A stretch of DNA of 64,000 bases from Sediminibacterium sp. (GCF_030695065.1 NZ_JAUYTR010000009.1:124001-188000), one strand, 5' to 3'. Counted from the stretch's first letter, positions 18,960 to 27,546 are shown. Notes: generated from the sequence alone by a model not told the origin. Numbers and translations are program-made.

Positions 18960-20535
18960 CGAAACGAGAATCAAGGCTACTTCCAACGAGGTAGCCTTTC
19001 TCATTTTCCTCCGAAACCCTTGCTACACTTGATATTAGAGAAACTACACTATTTACTCTTGGAGTTCGAACTCGCCTATTTTGCTTATCATACCTCATTC
19101 CCTCCGGGAATAGCAAATATTGAAGACGTTGCTTATCGTCATAGTCGCATGAAACCCATAACTGCAGTGGGTCTAGCAAAATATCCAAACCATTTTTAAT
19201 CGCCTTTTCTAAGTTCGAACTCTTAAAATCACTTTTGACAATTTCCTCTTCTAATTGCTTCTTTTCATCTATGTATTTGTTTCTGTATTTATCGTAAAGT
19301 TCTTTGGTGAATTCCTGATTAATAAACCTTTCTTCCAGTGCTTCCACTTTATCAGTCAATTCTGTAATCTTTCTTTTTCTAGATACATCCTCCTGTAGTT
19401 TGTCATTAAACTTATGCGATACAATTTCCTTTACTTGTGTTTCTATTTCTTCTATATGAGCTGGTTTAATCTTATATTTTTCCAACTCCTCCATAAAAAG
19501 CTTATTTATAATTGTAGCCTTTTCATTAACAGGTTCGGCATGTCCTCTGGTTTTATAATAGATATACCCTTTTTGTTTATAGCCAGTAAACGGAGAGTTC
19601 GTGAGCTCACTTTTTAAAAACGACTTTAATGGCATGTCGGGGTCTTTGAATTTCTTTGCAATTCCCTTATGTGGATTAGTAATTGCAACCTCATTTGCTT
19701 TCATAAATAACTCCATAGAAACTAGCGCAGGATGGTGCCCTTTAATTAATTTACCAGGGAAATATGCATTCACAAAATATCCGCAATAAAATGGATTGGT
19801 AATTTGGCGATAAAAGCTTTTATATTCGATTGTTGACCCTAATTGGCGCAATTGGTCTACGATTTCTTTGTTGCTCCATTTACCTTCTGCTTTCCATTTA
19901 AAGCCCATTTTCATAAACTTGCCCTGGTCATTGATTACATATTCGTGATACTTGGCTTTCTCCTTTCTTCTCAGGTTTGTATAACCATATGGGCAGTGAC
20001 CAATATAATACCCCTGTTCAATTAATTCAGAAGTACCACGCATGGTTTTGGTTCTTCGTAAATCGTTATCATACTTACCAAAAGCAAAGAATATTTGTTG
20101 CTGCAACTCTCCAGCAGGTGAAGTAACATCAATATCTTGTAGCACACTAATTACCTTAACACCCATTTTACTTAAATCAATAATAAGTTCTTGTGCATGA
20201 TCACTTCTTGAGAAACGCTCAAATGAGTAAACCAATATGGCTACTACATCCTTGTTTTTCCTGACATAATTAAGCATTAATTTAAACTCCTTCCGCTCAT
20301 CCGTTTTGGCCGACTCCGCCTCGCCACCAAAAAAGGCTTTAATCTCAAATGACCTTTTGGCTGCAAATACGATAGCATCTTTTCGTTGAGTTTCAAGGGA
20401 TGTATTGTCAAATTGAGAGACATCGGACACCCTTGTATAATTTACAATACTATTCCCCTCCCTCCATTTAGGCGGTTTCGCTTTTTTGGCAAATTTGGTT
20501 GTCATCTGCTGAAGCTGTAATTCCAAGTTGTTCAT
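18922..20535 (-). CDS. large serine recombinase / integrase at tRNA-Glu
   Basis: Site-specific recombinase. The N-terminal resolvase domain has the catalytic serine (S37) in YTRVSDVSQFDNTSLETQ and downstream Arg-rich helix SFERFSRSDHAQEL. A recombinase domain follows (CPYGYTNLRR, YRQITNPFYCGYF, GHHPALVS), then a coiled-coil C-terminal part (about 380-450). It lacks the usual paired zinc-ribbon cysteines. The start may be M11 (20505) rather than 20535. The final residues, about 12 ending GTGIEPVFAP, are encoded on the strand opposite the tRNA-Glu gene, so its native C-terminus ends around the tRNA junction. It presumably integrates the neighbouring accessory DNA. Confidence 0.9.
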   Translation of the reverse strand: MNNLELQLQQMTTKFAKKAKPPKWREGNSIVNYTRVSDVSQFDNTSLETQRKDAIVFAAKRSFEIKAFFGGEAESAKTDERKEFKLMLNYVRKNKDVVAILVYSFERFSRSDHAQELIIDLSKMGVKVISVLQDIDVTSPAGELQQQIFFAFGKYDNDLRRTKTMRGTSELIEQGYYIGHCPYGYTNLRRKEKAKYHEYVINDQGKFMKMGFKWKAEGKWSNKEIVDQLRQLGSTIEYKSFYRQITNPFYCGYFVNAYFPGKLIKGHHPALVSMELFMKANEVAITNPHKGIAKKFKDPDMPLKSFLKSELTNSPFTGYKQKGYIYYKTRGHAEPVNEKATIINKLFMEELEKYKIKPAHIEEIETQVKEIVSHKFNDKLQEDVSRKRKITELTDKVEALEERFINQEFTKELYDKYRNKYIDEKKQLEEEIVKSDFKSSNLEKAIKNGLDILLDPLQLWVSCDYDDKQRLQYLLFPEGMRYDKQNRRVRTPRVNSVVSLISSVARVSEENEKGYLVGSSLDSRFVAGTGIEPVFAP

Positions 20536-20632
20536 CTTGAAGTAATTTTTTGATAATTTGATTAGCGATAATCTCTGATAAAATTTGAATTGTTTTTAGT
20601 TCATTTTCATTGGATTGAAATTTTTGATCCAT
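20468..20632 (-). CDS. small ORF overlapping the recombinase start
   Basis: Unrecognised 54-residue frame, MDQKFQSNENELKTIQIL to CQKSETA, starting at ATG 20632 and ending at TAA 20468-20470. It overlaps the 5' end of the recombinase gene in another frame by 38-68 bp depending on the recombinase start. It is mostly helical and contains no cysteine pair or DNA-binding motif that I can name. Position suggests a translationally coupled accessory or regulator of the recombinase, but coding status rests on the open frame and arrangement alone. Confidence 0.45.
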   Translation of the reverse strand: MDQKFQSNENELKTIQILSEIIANQIIKKLLQDEQLGITASADDNQICQKSETA

Positions 20633-20686
20633 GATGATTTAACATTTCACCACTCGGCCCTTTAATGGGATGCGATTAGTATGCTG

Positions 20687-21619
20687 TTAATTCTTCGAGC
20701 CGGTTTTACCGGAAGTCATATTCTTCGTTGTTCTATTAAATGTAATTGTTCTATTATCTCTGGTACTAATTGTTACTTCTTCATAGTTTTTTAAATGAAG
20801 TATTTTTTTTACTTGTTCTGCCTGCTCATCTGTAAAAGTTTGTTGAACTTGAGTATCAACCCTCATTATTTTTTCTGATTGAATTAATATTCTTATTTCT
20901 TTGATATTTTTCTTTCTCAACTCCTTAAGCACTAAGCGCTCTTCATCTTCAAGCAAATAAGGTATAACAATATTTGAAAGCTCTTTATTATCAACAAATT
21001 CTTTTAGCAAGCCTTTGATTGATATATATATGTGCGGTGCTTCAACATCAAATGGTGCTTTGCTGTGGTTTGTAAACTCTTCACCTCTTTTTTCTACTAC
21101 TAATCCATTTGGGTAAATTAAAACACCTGCTTCCTTTCCCATCTTTACACACCAAACAACCAAATCGGATAAGTAACTAATATCAAATTTCAACCCATAT
21201 AATAATAGTTTGTCTCCTAATATGTATTCAATATCTACTAACATTTGCTGCTCAAACTCATCAAGCTTAATTTTTGATTGTTTTTTTATAAGGGTTTCTT
21301 TTTGTTGTAATAAATTTTTTGTTGGCAGATCATCAAAGTATGCATCTTTAAAAAAATAGTCGGTTACTTTTTCAGTATCCTTAACTGGATAGCCTAAAGC
21401 CCGAAGATTGTCCAATATTCTTAGCCAAATTAGTTGAGACAAACTTACCTCCAATCCCCAACCACCTTCTTTAATAAATGGCAATAAGTTATTACGTCTC
21501 CAAAAAGGAAGGCTTTTGTAAAGCGATTGCCCATCTTTTCCAGCAAAGTCTTTTAATGGTAAAATTGGCTGAAAGTAGCTCATCTCCAAATCCAACAAAC
21601 TCAAGTAATCATTTTTCAT
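20687..21619 (-). CDS. MerR-like HTH hypothetical protein
   Basis: A 310-residue protein without a firm family. Residues about 33-90 (YKSLPFWRRNNLLPF, then VSLSQLIWLRILDNLRALGYPV) look like a MerR-type winged helix: an aromatic/Arg turn followed by the L-x-x-I-x-x-L-R-x-LGY pattern. The middle (about 100-200) is helical, and the C-terminal part (ETL/EQVKKILHLKNYEEVTISTRDNRTITF) has alternating strands. It is next to the recombinase gene on the same strand, and divergent from the zinc-finger-like gene. It may control the element or act as an excision factor; this is inference. Confidence 0.65.
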   Translation of the reverse strand: MKNDYLSLLDLEMSYFQPILPLKDFAGKDGQSLYKSLPFWRRNNLLPFIKEGGWGLEVSLSQLIWLRILDNLRALGYPVKDTEKVTDYFFKDAYFDDLPTKNLLQQKETLIKKQSKIKLDEFEQQMLVDIEYILGDKLLLYGLKFDISYLSDLVVWCVKMGKEAGVLIYPNGLVVEKRGEEFTNHSKAPFDVEAPHIYISIKGLLKEFVDNKELSNIVIPYLLEDEERLVLKELRKKNIKEIRILIQSEKIMRVDTQVQQTFTDEQAEQVKKILHLKNYEEVTISTRDNRTITFNRTTKNMTSGKTGSKN

Positions 21620-21723
21620 GTTTTAAATTAATGCGTATTTTTATCTAAATTTTAATCTAAAGTAAGATTTTTTATAACATATACAAAAAATCTTACGATC
21701 TTTAATGTTTAATTAAGAATAAT

Positions 21724-22191
21724 ATGAACTCGAAAAAGAAAGAAATTTCCAGTAAACCATCCTTAACCTACCTTTTAGGACGTGCATGCGAGGACTGCGG
21801 GGAACCTATTGCTGACCAAGAACGCAAGACAAAAAGACATTGTAGTGAGTATGTAGATGAAAACGGAATTCACCACAATTGCCGTAGAAGAAAGTACCAG
21901 AAGAAACACCAAATACATGAAGATCGACTTTTGGATTGGGCAGCGGTGCAGAGGCAAACAAAAACAAAAATTGAAGAAACAGTTGCCACTCATGGCGAAT
22001 TTGTAAACCTACAAATATTAGAGGCATATGGAATTGCATTAAACAACTACATAACAATCAGCCATGGATATCAAGAAAGTTATCTAGAATTTTTAGGCTA
22101 CAACATAATTATTAACCCATTTAAACAATCAATAAAAATTCAAAAACATGATAAACCAAGAAGTAATGTGGATGATAGAACGTTATCATAA
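21724..22191 (+). CDS. hypothetical protein with N-terminal Zn-binding-like motif
   Basis: 155 residues, no family recognised. The N-terminal half carries CEDCGEPI, then HCSEY and NCRRRKYQKKH, a Cys/His-rich cluster likely to bind zinc, followed by a basic stretch. The rest is predicted helical (KIEETVATHGEFVNLQILEAYGIAL). The pattern recalls small replication- or mobilisation-associated proteins of mobile elements, but no motif decides it. It overlaps the next gene by 44 bp, suggesting a two-gene unit. Confidence 0.6.
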   Translation: MNSKKKEISSKPSLTYLLGRACEDCGEPIADQERKTKRHCSEYVDENGIHHNCRRRKYQKKHQIHEDRLLDWAAVQRQTKTKIEETVATHGEFVNLQILEAYGIALNNYITISHGYQESYLEFLGYNIIINPFKQSIKIQKHDKPRSNVDDRTLS

Positions 22192-22477
22192 ACCAGCACA
22201 AAACGTAAAAATCAAAACCACTTTCATATTAATCGGCTTAGGCATAATAGGTGTCGCCTATATTGCAATAAAATCGTCAATTACAATGTCAAAGGAAATT
22301 CTAGAGTTAAAGGCAAATACATTGAAAAACCTCGAATCCATACATAATTTAACCTCAAAAACTGCTATGCTTGAATATGACCTACAACAGAATGAATTAA
22401 TTATTGGGTCATTAAGGAATGAAAGAAAGTCCTTGTTAGCAGAATTACATAAGGCTACTAAAAGTAGCCATACATAG
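22148..22477 (+). CDS. small membrane protein with coiled coil
   Basis: 109 residues. There is one transmembrane helix at about residues 24-42 (TFILIGLGIIGVAYIAIK), then a charged coiled coil of about 55 residues (KEILELKANTLKNLES to NERKSLLAELHKA). The sequence suggests a cytoplasmic N-terminus and an exported or periplasmic coil, or the reverse; topology is not decided. It overlaps the preceding gene by 44 bp in another frame. No family recognised. Confidence 0.55.
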   Translation: MINQEVMWMIERYHKPAQNVKIKTTFILIGLGIIGVAYIAIKSSITMSKEILELKANTLKNLESIHNLTSKTAMLEYDLQQNELIIGSLRNERKSLLAELHKATKSSHT

Positions 22478-22891
22478 TAATTCCTAATTTTTACAGAGAA
22501 TACGTTAGGAACTTAGTGTTCCGGAACGATTTATTCTGTTCTGGAACGTTCTGTAACATTCAGGAAAGTACCTGTACGTTCTGTAATGTTCAAAACTATT
22601 CTCGAACATAAAAAAGCTGGAAATTACGCTTACCAGTTCACAGTATAAAACATCTTCTATACGTTAATATCACATCTGATGGAGTGTAAGTAAAGAATTA
22701 ATGAATACTACTTCCCTCATAGAAAATACATAACATATTATTTTTCTCGACAATGAATGTACTGTATTGAAAGTTTTGTTAGCAGCAGCCCAGTAATATT
22801 CTCTACTGAACATTTGTTATCTGCTATTACTTTCAGATAAGCCGCTACCACTTAAATTTTTTTTGATTAATTATTCAACAATTTTTTGCTT
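22478..22891. other. non-coding gap containing a decamer repeat array
   Basis: A 414-bp gap with no convincing long gene. It holds the phased palindrome array listed separately at 22518-22607. The rest is AT-rich with no tRNA, terminator or recognised repeat. A minus-strand frame of 34 residues (ATG at 22609) spans the array but has no other support. Confidence 0.5.
22518..22607. repeat. array of nine 10-bp units, mostly GTTCTGGAAC-like palindromes
   Basis: Reading in steps of exactly 10 bp from 22518: GTTCCGGAAC, GATTTATTCT, GTTCTGGAAC, GTTCTGTAAC, ATTCAGGAAA, GTACCTGTAC, GTTCTGTAAT, GTTCAAAACT, ATTCTCGAAC. Five or six units resemble the palindrome GTTC-YG-GAAC closely. The 10-bp phase places every unit on the same face of the helix, as in a multi-site operator or a cooperative nucleoprotein site. 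It lies between the small membrane-protein gene and the DUF4365 gene. No known protein site is identified. Confidence 0.7.
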
Positions 22892-24898
22892 TCATTCTTT
22901 ATTAACAACACTAGTCTGATATCCCCAATCAGAGAGAAGTTTGGCGACATCAGTAGCTTCACTGCTTTCGAGACCTGTCTCCCTGCTTTTCAAGATAAAC
23001 CGGATGGGAGATTGGTATCGTTCACCATTTGGTCCGACATTGGAGGGAGATTGCAGAATGAGTAGTTTACCTGTTGCGTTTGAATTGAAAAATGTCCTAT
23101 ACCCTTTCATCTCATCTATAATAAAGGAGAGACTAGATTCCTGTAAGTGAGTCGCATTCATTGTAATCCTTGCCAAGGTCTCCATTTGAAGGTCGTCGAA
23201 ATCCTTCAGGAAATCCATTGAATCGGGATGATAGTTAATAGGCTCATGCACTTTAATTTTCTCAGCGAGTTTCTCGGCTGACAGTTCGTACGGAACACCG
23301 TCAAATTGTTGCTCGAGTAATTGTTTTTTGCCTAATAAATCTTCCCTATCAATCGGATCAGTATAGTCAAGAAATTTCCGGGAGACATCAATCAATTCTA
23401 TGGAAGTACAGAGAGAATGGTAAGCTTCCATGAGATGATCAAGTTCCATAAAAAGGTTATAGGCTTGCAGTCCGAGGATAATATTATTAAATATTAGTTC
23501 CTTGCTGATTTTTATAGTTTCCCTTACTGGTTGAAAAGTATAATAATCCAACTGCTTTGAGTATGTTCCACGATTGTTTAACGCCCAAACGTGAGCGAGC
23601 AGAAGCTTTTTGTCGTTTGCTTTTGCATATTTATTCAGGCCATCAAGTCGGTTAGTGTATTCTTTCTCTTGTTCAATAAGTAACGTAACTTTTTCTAGCC
23701 GCTCCTGCATGGTAAATGATCTGCCTAAAGTTTCCATTATCCTCACTTCACTAAACGCTCTATGCCTGATGCCATTAAACAGAATCATAAGGTTCTCGGT
23801 ATTCCAAAGTTCAAGCATACACTTGATATCCTCGGGTTGCCGAGATGCTTCGATATCGTTAAACAATTTCTCGATCTTGCTAGACAAGTCTTCCGGCATC
23901 GGATGAAAGGATTTTACAGCAAGCAATTCGTAGAATATCGAATTGATATCAATAGTGATTTTATCAATACCGCCGCTCGCATTTTCACCAAGTTTTTTCA
24001 GTCGGATGTCAAATTCATCCTGGGTAATATTGGCGAGTGATAAATCTGATTTGAGTTTACTGAATTGTAGAGTTATTTCACTTTCTACAAGTTGAGGATT
24101 ACGCTTATTTAGTTTGTTAAAATACATAAGCGATTCAGCATATTGACCGAATTCAGCATAAACCACTACCGCCATTACCAGCAACTTATCATCCTCTAGG
24201 ATCTGCTGATGCGTTAGCTTTGAAAGAAGTCGGTAAACGATCCGAATATCATAACTGTTCAGAAATGACATCCCATGTTTAAGCAGGATCGCTTTAATAT
24301 CCTCGATGCTATAGAGATCAGTTTGAGAAGCAGTAAGATCGCCGAGCGGCAGCTTGTATTTAGATCCATGATCCCGGTGCATTCTTTCATTTTGCTCAAA
24401 TAACTGTACAAAGACCTGATGAATCTGATGTACTGCTTTTGGGTCAAGTATATTTGAGGCTGGAATATTAATACTGACTTTATTATTATTTTTCCATTCA
24501 TCTGAAATACGCTCTTCCATTAATCTTTCATAGATCCGATCAACATAATCGAACAATAATATATTTTCCGAATCACTATATAACACGATCAACCCCCTAG
24601 CAGGTAATCTGCGCATAAGGTAACCCAATCGGGAGGTTTCAAATGAGTATGAAATGAATGCATCATTTTTAACTCTTTCAAATTGGCCGGCGATACTTTT
24701 TAGCTGGATTGGAAACTGCCATGCAGATGCCTGTGTTTTATTGATCACTAATTCAACTTCATAATCTATCCCGGTATCAGGAACTTGTGGCCTGCAGTTA
24801 AACCCGGTTTTGAGATTGATCTGTTCATTCATCCTTCGGGTGGATGTTTCACTGTTTTTTGAAGAAGCATCAATTACTGGAAGTTGGTTAAACGCCAT
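22892..24898 (-). CDS. DUF4365 domain protein (PD-(D/E)xK-like), candidate defence gene
   Basis: 668 residues. The N-terminal 130 or so residues match the DUF4365 pattern: a helical lead-in with E25, then TGIDYEVELV (D45, E47) and FPIQLKS (Q65, K67). This reproduces the D-(x)n-(E/Q)xK active-site spacing of the restriction-endonuclease fold. DUF4365 occurs in bacterial anti-phage and DNA-processing contexts. The remaining about 530 residues are helical and look like tandem repeats or TPR-type scaffolds (YAEFGQYAESLMYFNKLNKRNP). It stands alone on the minus strand within the accessory region. Nuclease activity and defence role are inferred from the fold and location. Confidence 0.7.
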   Translation of the reverse strand: MAFNQLPVIDASSKNSETSTRRMNEQINLKTGFNCRPQVPDTGIDYEVELVINKTQASAWQFPIQLKSIAGQFERVKNDAFISYSFETSRLGYLMRRLPARGLIVLYSDSENILLFDYVDRIYERLMEERISDEWKNNNKVSINIPASNILDPKAVHQIHQVFVQLFEQNERMHRDHGSKYKLPLGDLTASQTDLYSIEDIKAILLKHGMSFLNSYDIRIVYRLLSKLTHQQILEDDKLLVMAVVVYAEFGQYAESLMYFNKLNKRNPQLVESEITLQFSKLKSDLSLANITQDEFDIRLKKLGENASGGIDKITIDINSIFYELLAVKSFHPMPEDLSSKIEKLFNDIEASRQPEDIKCMLELWNTENLMILFNGIRHRAFSEVRIMETLGRSFTMQERLEKVTLLIEQEKEYTNRLDGLNKYAKANDKKLLLAHVWALNNRGTYSKQLDYYTFQPVRETIKISKELIFNNIILGLQAYNLFMELDHLMEAYHSLCTSIELIDVSRKFLDYTDPIDREDLLGKKQLLEQQFDGVPYELSAEKLAEKIKVHEPINYHPDSMDFLKDFDDLQMETLARITMNATHLQESSLSFIIDEMKGYRTFFNSNATGKLLILQSPSNVGPNGERYQSPIRFILKSRETGLESSEATDVAKLLSDWGYQTSVVNKE

Positions 24899-25351
24899 TA
24901 TAGTCTAATTATTCTGCACATCAAAATACTAAATAATTAAATACCAGTTTTTTATAGAAAGTGTAAAAATAGTTAGAAGGCAACCCAATAACTGATATTT
25001 ATTTTACTTATAAAAGATTAAAAATCAATTTTATTTAAAATTCAAATGTTAATTATTCATCAAAGCTTATTGGATCTGGTGCACCGCATAGCTTGCGCAT
25101 ATGGTTAAACGCTTGTAATATTTTTTTATTAACTAGGTTGTGGTCACAATCATTGCATATATAGCTATTGATTGGGATTTTGCCATAAGTATCATTTTTG
25201 GCTTCCATTTGGCTTAAACTCTTACCTTCATATGTACTAATTTTTGATCCTGAGACTGCTTTAAAATTGGTTCATTCCAAACATGCAGGTTTTCAACGTA
25301 GAATACGGGTTGATATAAAAAGAAATTCTATCTTACTCTAAATTTTAATAT
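24899..25351. other. 453-bp gap between DUF4365 and FISUMP genes
   Basis: It contains the short CxxC ORF (25053-25208) and otherwise AT-rich sequence. No RNA gene, terminator or repeat could be recognised. Confidence 0.4.
25053..25208 (-). CDS. short CxxC ORF, possibly a gene remnant
   Basis: 51-residue frame from ATG 25208 to TAA 25053-25055: MEAKNDTYGK, then ICNDCDHNLVNKK and HMRKLCGAPDPISFDE. The frame stays open about 21 codons upstream of the ATG (SGSKISTYEGKSL) to a TGA. This suggests the 3' remnant of a longer gene or a short gene with an unrecognised start. The CxxC pair may bind metal. Coding status is uncertain. Confidence 0.35.
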   Translation of the reverse strand: MEAKNDTYGKIPINSYICNDCDHNLVNKKILQAFNHMRKLCGAPDPISFDE

Positions 25352-26623
25352 ATGATTTTAAGACAAATAAAGCGAACGGGAATATTCTGCGCCCTATCTG
25401 TTTTAGTTTCTTTTGTTTTATCAGCACAACCTAATAGCACAAAAATTGGGGCATTAGAATGGGCTACATCTAATCTTGATGTGGATGCCTTTCGTAATGG
25501 CGATAAGCTGATGTATTGCGCCAATAAGCAAGATTATGATAAAGCGGTTTACAACAACATCCCTGCATATGCTTATATCAATTTTGATCCTTCAAACCGA
25601 GGTAAATTTGGCGCAATCTATAACATGGCCGCAATCATGGATCCCCGTGGCCTCGCGCCTAATGGTTGGCGAATTGCATCTCTTAATGACTGGAAGGAAC
25701 TTAGAAATTCTGTGAAAGGTATTCATGAATTGAAAAGTAAGATGGGCTGGAAAAAAGGCATGTTTGATCCAGAATCTTGTGTACCTAACGGAACCGACAA
25801 ATATGGATTCAATGCAATTGAGTCAGAGGATTATTTTTCCGAGAAGAAAGGTGTAGTGTACAGCACATTCTGGTTTACATCTAGTCGCTCTTCGTTTTAT
25901 GGGTTGAAAACCTTTATTTTGATGTGTTTCAAAGACGAAGGGGCTGCTTTTTTTTCCATGGGCCCTGTTCGTTGTGTAAAAGGTGATAACCTCCCAAAGC
26001 CTGTGATAATAAAAAAACCTGCTGATAACATTGTGGAATGGGTACAGGTTGGGTATGACGTATGGATGAAAAATAACCTAAACGTAGACACATTCCGCAA
26101 TGGAGATAAAATACTTGAGGCCCGCACAAATGAAGAGTGGATTGCCGCAGAAAAAAGTAAAACACCAGCATGGTGCTACTATGAAAACGATCCTGCCAAC
26201 GGGAAAAAATATGGAAGGCTTTATAATTATTATGCTACTATTGATAAAAGAAAATTGTTGCCCGATGGATGGATTATACCAGAAACCGAAAATATCTTTA
26301 ATTTAAAAAGTGAAGTGTCCCGTTTATTAATGGTCAATCCAAAGGGGCCCATGGAGGGGGGATTACTAAGGCCACCAAAAGAATGGAATCCTACTATTTA
26401 CAAAGCTGATAATTCTACTGGGTTTACAGCATTGCCTGCAGGCGTAAGAGCAGAAACCGGTGGATTTGAAAGCATCAAAGAATATACAGCTTTCTGGCTT
26501 CGGGATTCACATGACGCAGACTTTGCTTATTTCTTTTCCATTGATGACGGCAACGAACTATTTAGTGAGTTTAGGGCAAAAGGGACGGGGCATTCGATAA
26601 GGGGTGTATGGCGGCAGAATTAA
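25352..26623 (+). CDS. FISUMP domain-containing secreted protein (two copies)
   Basis: A signal peptide (ILRQIKRTGIFCALSVLVSFVLSAQ) precedes two fib_succ_major-type (FISUMP) modules in tandem. The first runs about residues 32-215 (ATSNLDVDAFRNGDKL, YAYINFDPSNRGKFGAIYNMAAI, LAPNGWRIASLNDWKEL, GPVRCVK). The second runs about 228-421 (WMKNNLNVDTFRNGDKI, WCYYENDPANGKKYGRLYNYYA, LPDGWIIPETENI, GHSIRGVWRQN). The duplicated order of motifs indicates an internal duplication. FISUMP proteins are typically extracellular, of unknown ligand. It stands alone on the plus strand in the accessory region. Confidence 0.9.
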   Translation: MILRQIKRTGIFCALSVLVSFVLSAQPNSTKIGALEWATSNLDVDAFRNGDKLMYCANKQDYDKAVYNNIPAYAYINFDPSNRGKFGAIYNMAAIMDPRGLAPNGWRIASLNDWKELRNSVKGIHELKSKMGWKKGMFDPESCVPNGTDKYGFNAIESEDYFSEKKGVVYSTFWFTSSRSSFYGLKTFILMCFKDEGAAFFSMGPVRCVKGDNLPKPVIIKKPADNIVEWVQVGYDVWMKNNLNVDTFRNGDKILEARTNEEWIAAEKSKTPAWCYYENDPANGKKYGRLYNYYATIDKRKLLPDGWIIPETENIFNLKSEVSRLLMVNPKGPMEGGLLRPPKEWNPTIYKADNSTGFTALPAGVRAETGGFESIKEYTAFWLRDSHDADFAYFFSIDDGNELFSEFRAKGTGHSIRGVWRQN

Positions 26624-26901
26624 TGAACGGTTTTAGGGTTACAATTTATATATATTTAAAAAAATGCAAATTCTGTACTAAAACAAACTCTTAATAAAGT
26701 AAGAGAAGGCTTATTTGTATTTGATTTTGAAACCCAATAATTATTTGAGGCCTTTATACTGAAGAAAAATAGCACGTTTTTGGAATTGTATATGCCATCT
26801 ATTCTGGTTTGGCTATTTAAGAACGAACGCTGATCATGGAAAAAAGTAACCCCTTTGCAAAATTCCTTTAAAAGGAACTTTCTTAATAGTGGTGCAAGAA
26901 A

Positions 26902-27546
26902 TTATAAAAAACTCACGCTATATCCCCTGCATAATTCAATATCACCAATTACAAACCCTGCGACGGTTGCTGCCGCAATCACTTGTTCATGATGTTTTTC
27001 TCGAAAATTAAGATGCAAGTTACCATCATCACAAAGTCGTAACGATACAGGAACTTCGCCATCACTGATCATCAGAATAACAGGAATATCGTACCTGCGT
27101 GAAAAAAAGAAGAGGGGAAATATATCCACTATTATATCTACACTGAACTGTATGACATAGGAGCGTTTTATACCACGGCTTATACGTTTAAATATATTTC
27201 TTTTTTGAAATGTCTCAAATGGAAAATCAGAAAAATCCGTGTTAACGAAATCAAGAAGGGTCACTTTTTGAGAACCTAGTGTTTTTAAAAAAAGGGTAAT
27301 ACTCTCAGGTAATTTGAGGCAATAATCTTTTCTGTTTATTGCAGGATAGACAATTACGCAATTCCCTGTGACTGGCGAATTATTCTGATTAAACTGTTGA
27401 CGGTGGTCGAAATTTTGTTTCAACTGCTTTTTGTCAGAACGGATTGATTCATCGAGATCAACAGAGTAAGAATTTTGCATATCACATATAAATGTGTCAG
27501 CAAATTCGTCTGATTGAAAAAAGGTCTTACGTGTAATTATTTCCAT
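26902..27546 (-). CDS. hypothetical protein
   Basis: 214 residues, no family recognised. There is no signal peptide. The middle includes a hydrophobic patch (FSVDIIVDIFPLFFF) that is too charged around it for a firm transmembrane call, and the C-terminal half alternates strands and helices (VILMISDGEVPVSLRLCDDGNLHLNF). It lies just outside the left end of the IS21-type element and reads away from it on the minus strand. It has no visible partner. It may be a truncated or element-flanking gene; the sequence does not say. Confidence 0.5.
   Translation of the reverse strand: MEIITRKTFFQSDEFADTFICDMQNSYSVDLDESIRSDKKQLKQNFDHRQQFNQNNSPVTGNCVIVYPAINRKDYCLKLPESITLFLKTLGSQKVTLLDFVNTDFSDFPFETFQKRNIFKRISRGIKRSYVIQFSVDIIVDIFPLFFFSRRYDIPVILMISDGEVPVSLRLCDDGNLHLNFREKHHEQVIAAATVAGFVIGDIELCRGYSVSFL

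Noticed and set aside
18922..18960. Recombinase C-terminal residues GTGIEPVFAP as a real domain
   Set aside because: They come from the complement of tRNA-Glu, not from an evolved protein tail.
22518..22607. CRISPR array
   Set aside because: The units are 10 bp palindromes in tandem with no spacers or cas genes nearby.
22607..22609. Start of a 34-residue minus-strand gene over the decamer array
   Set aside because: Too short and explained by the repeat; kept as an alternative only.
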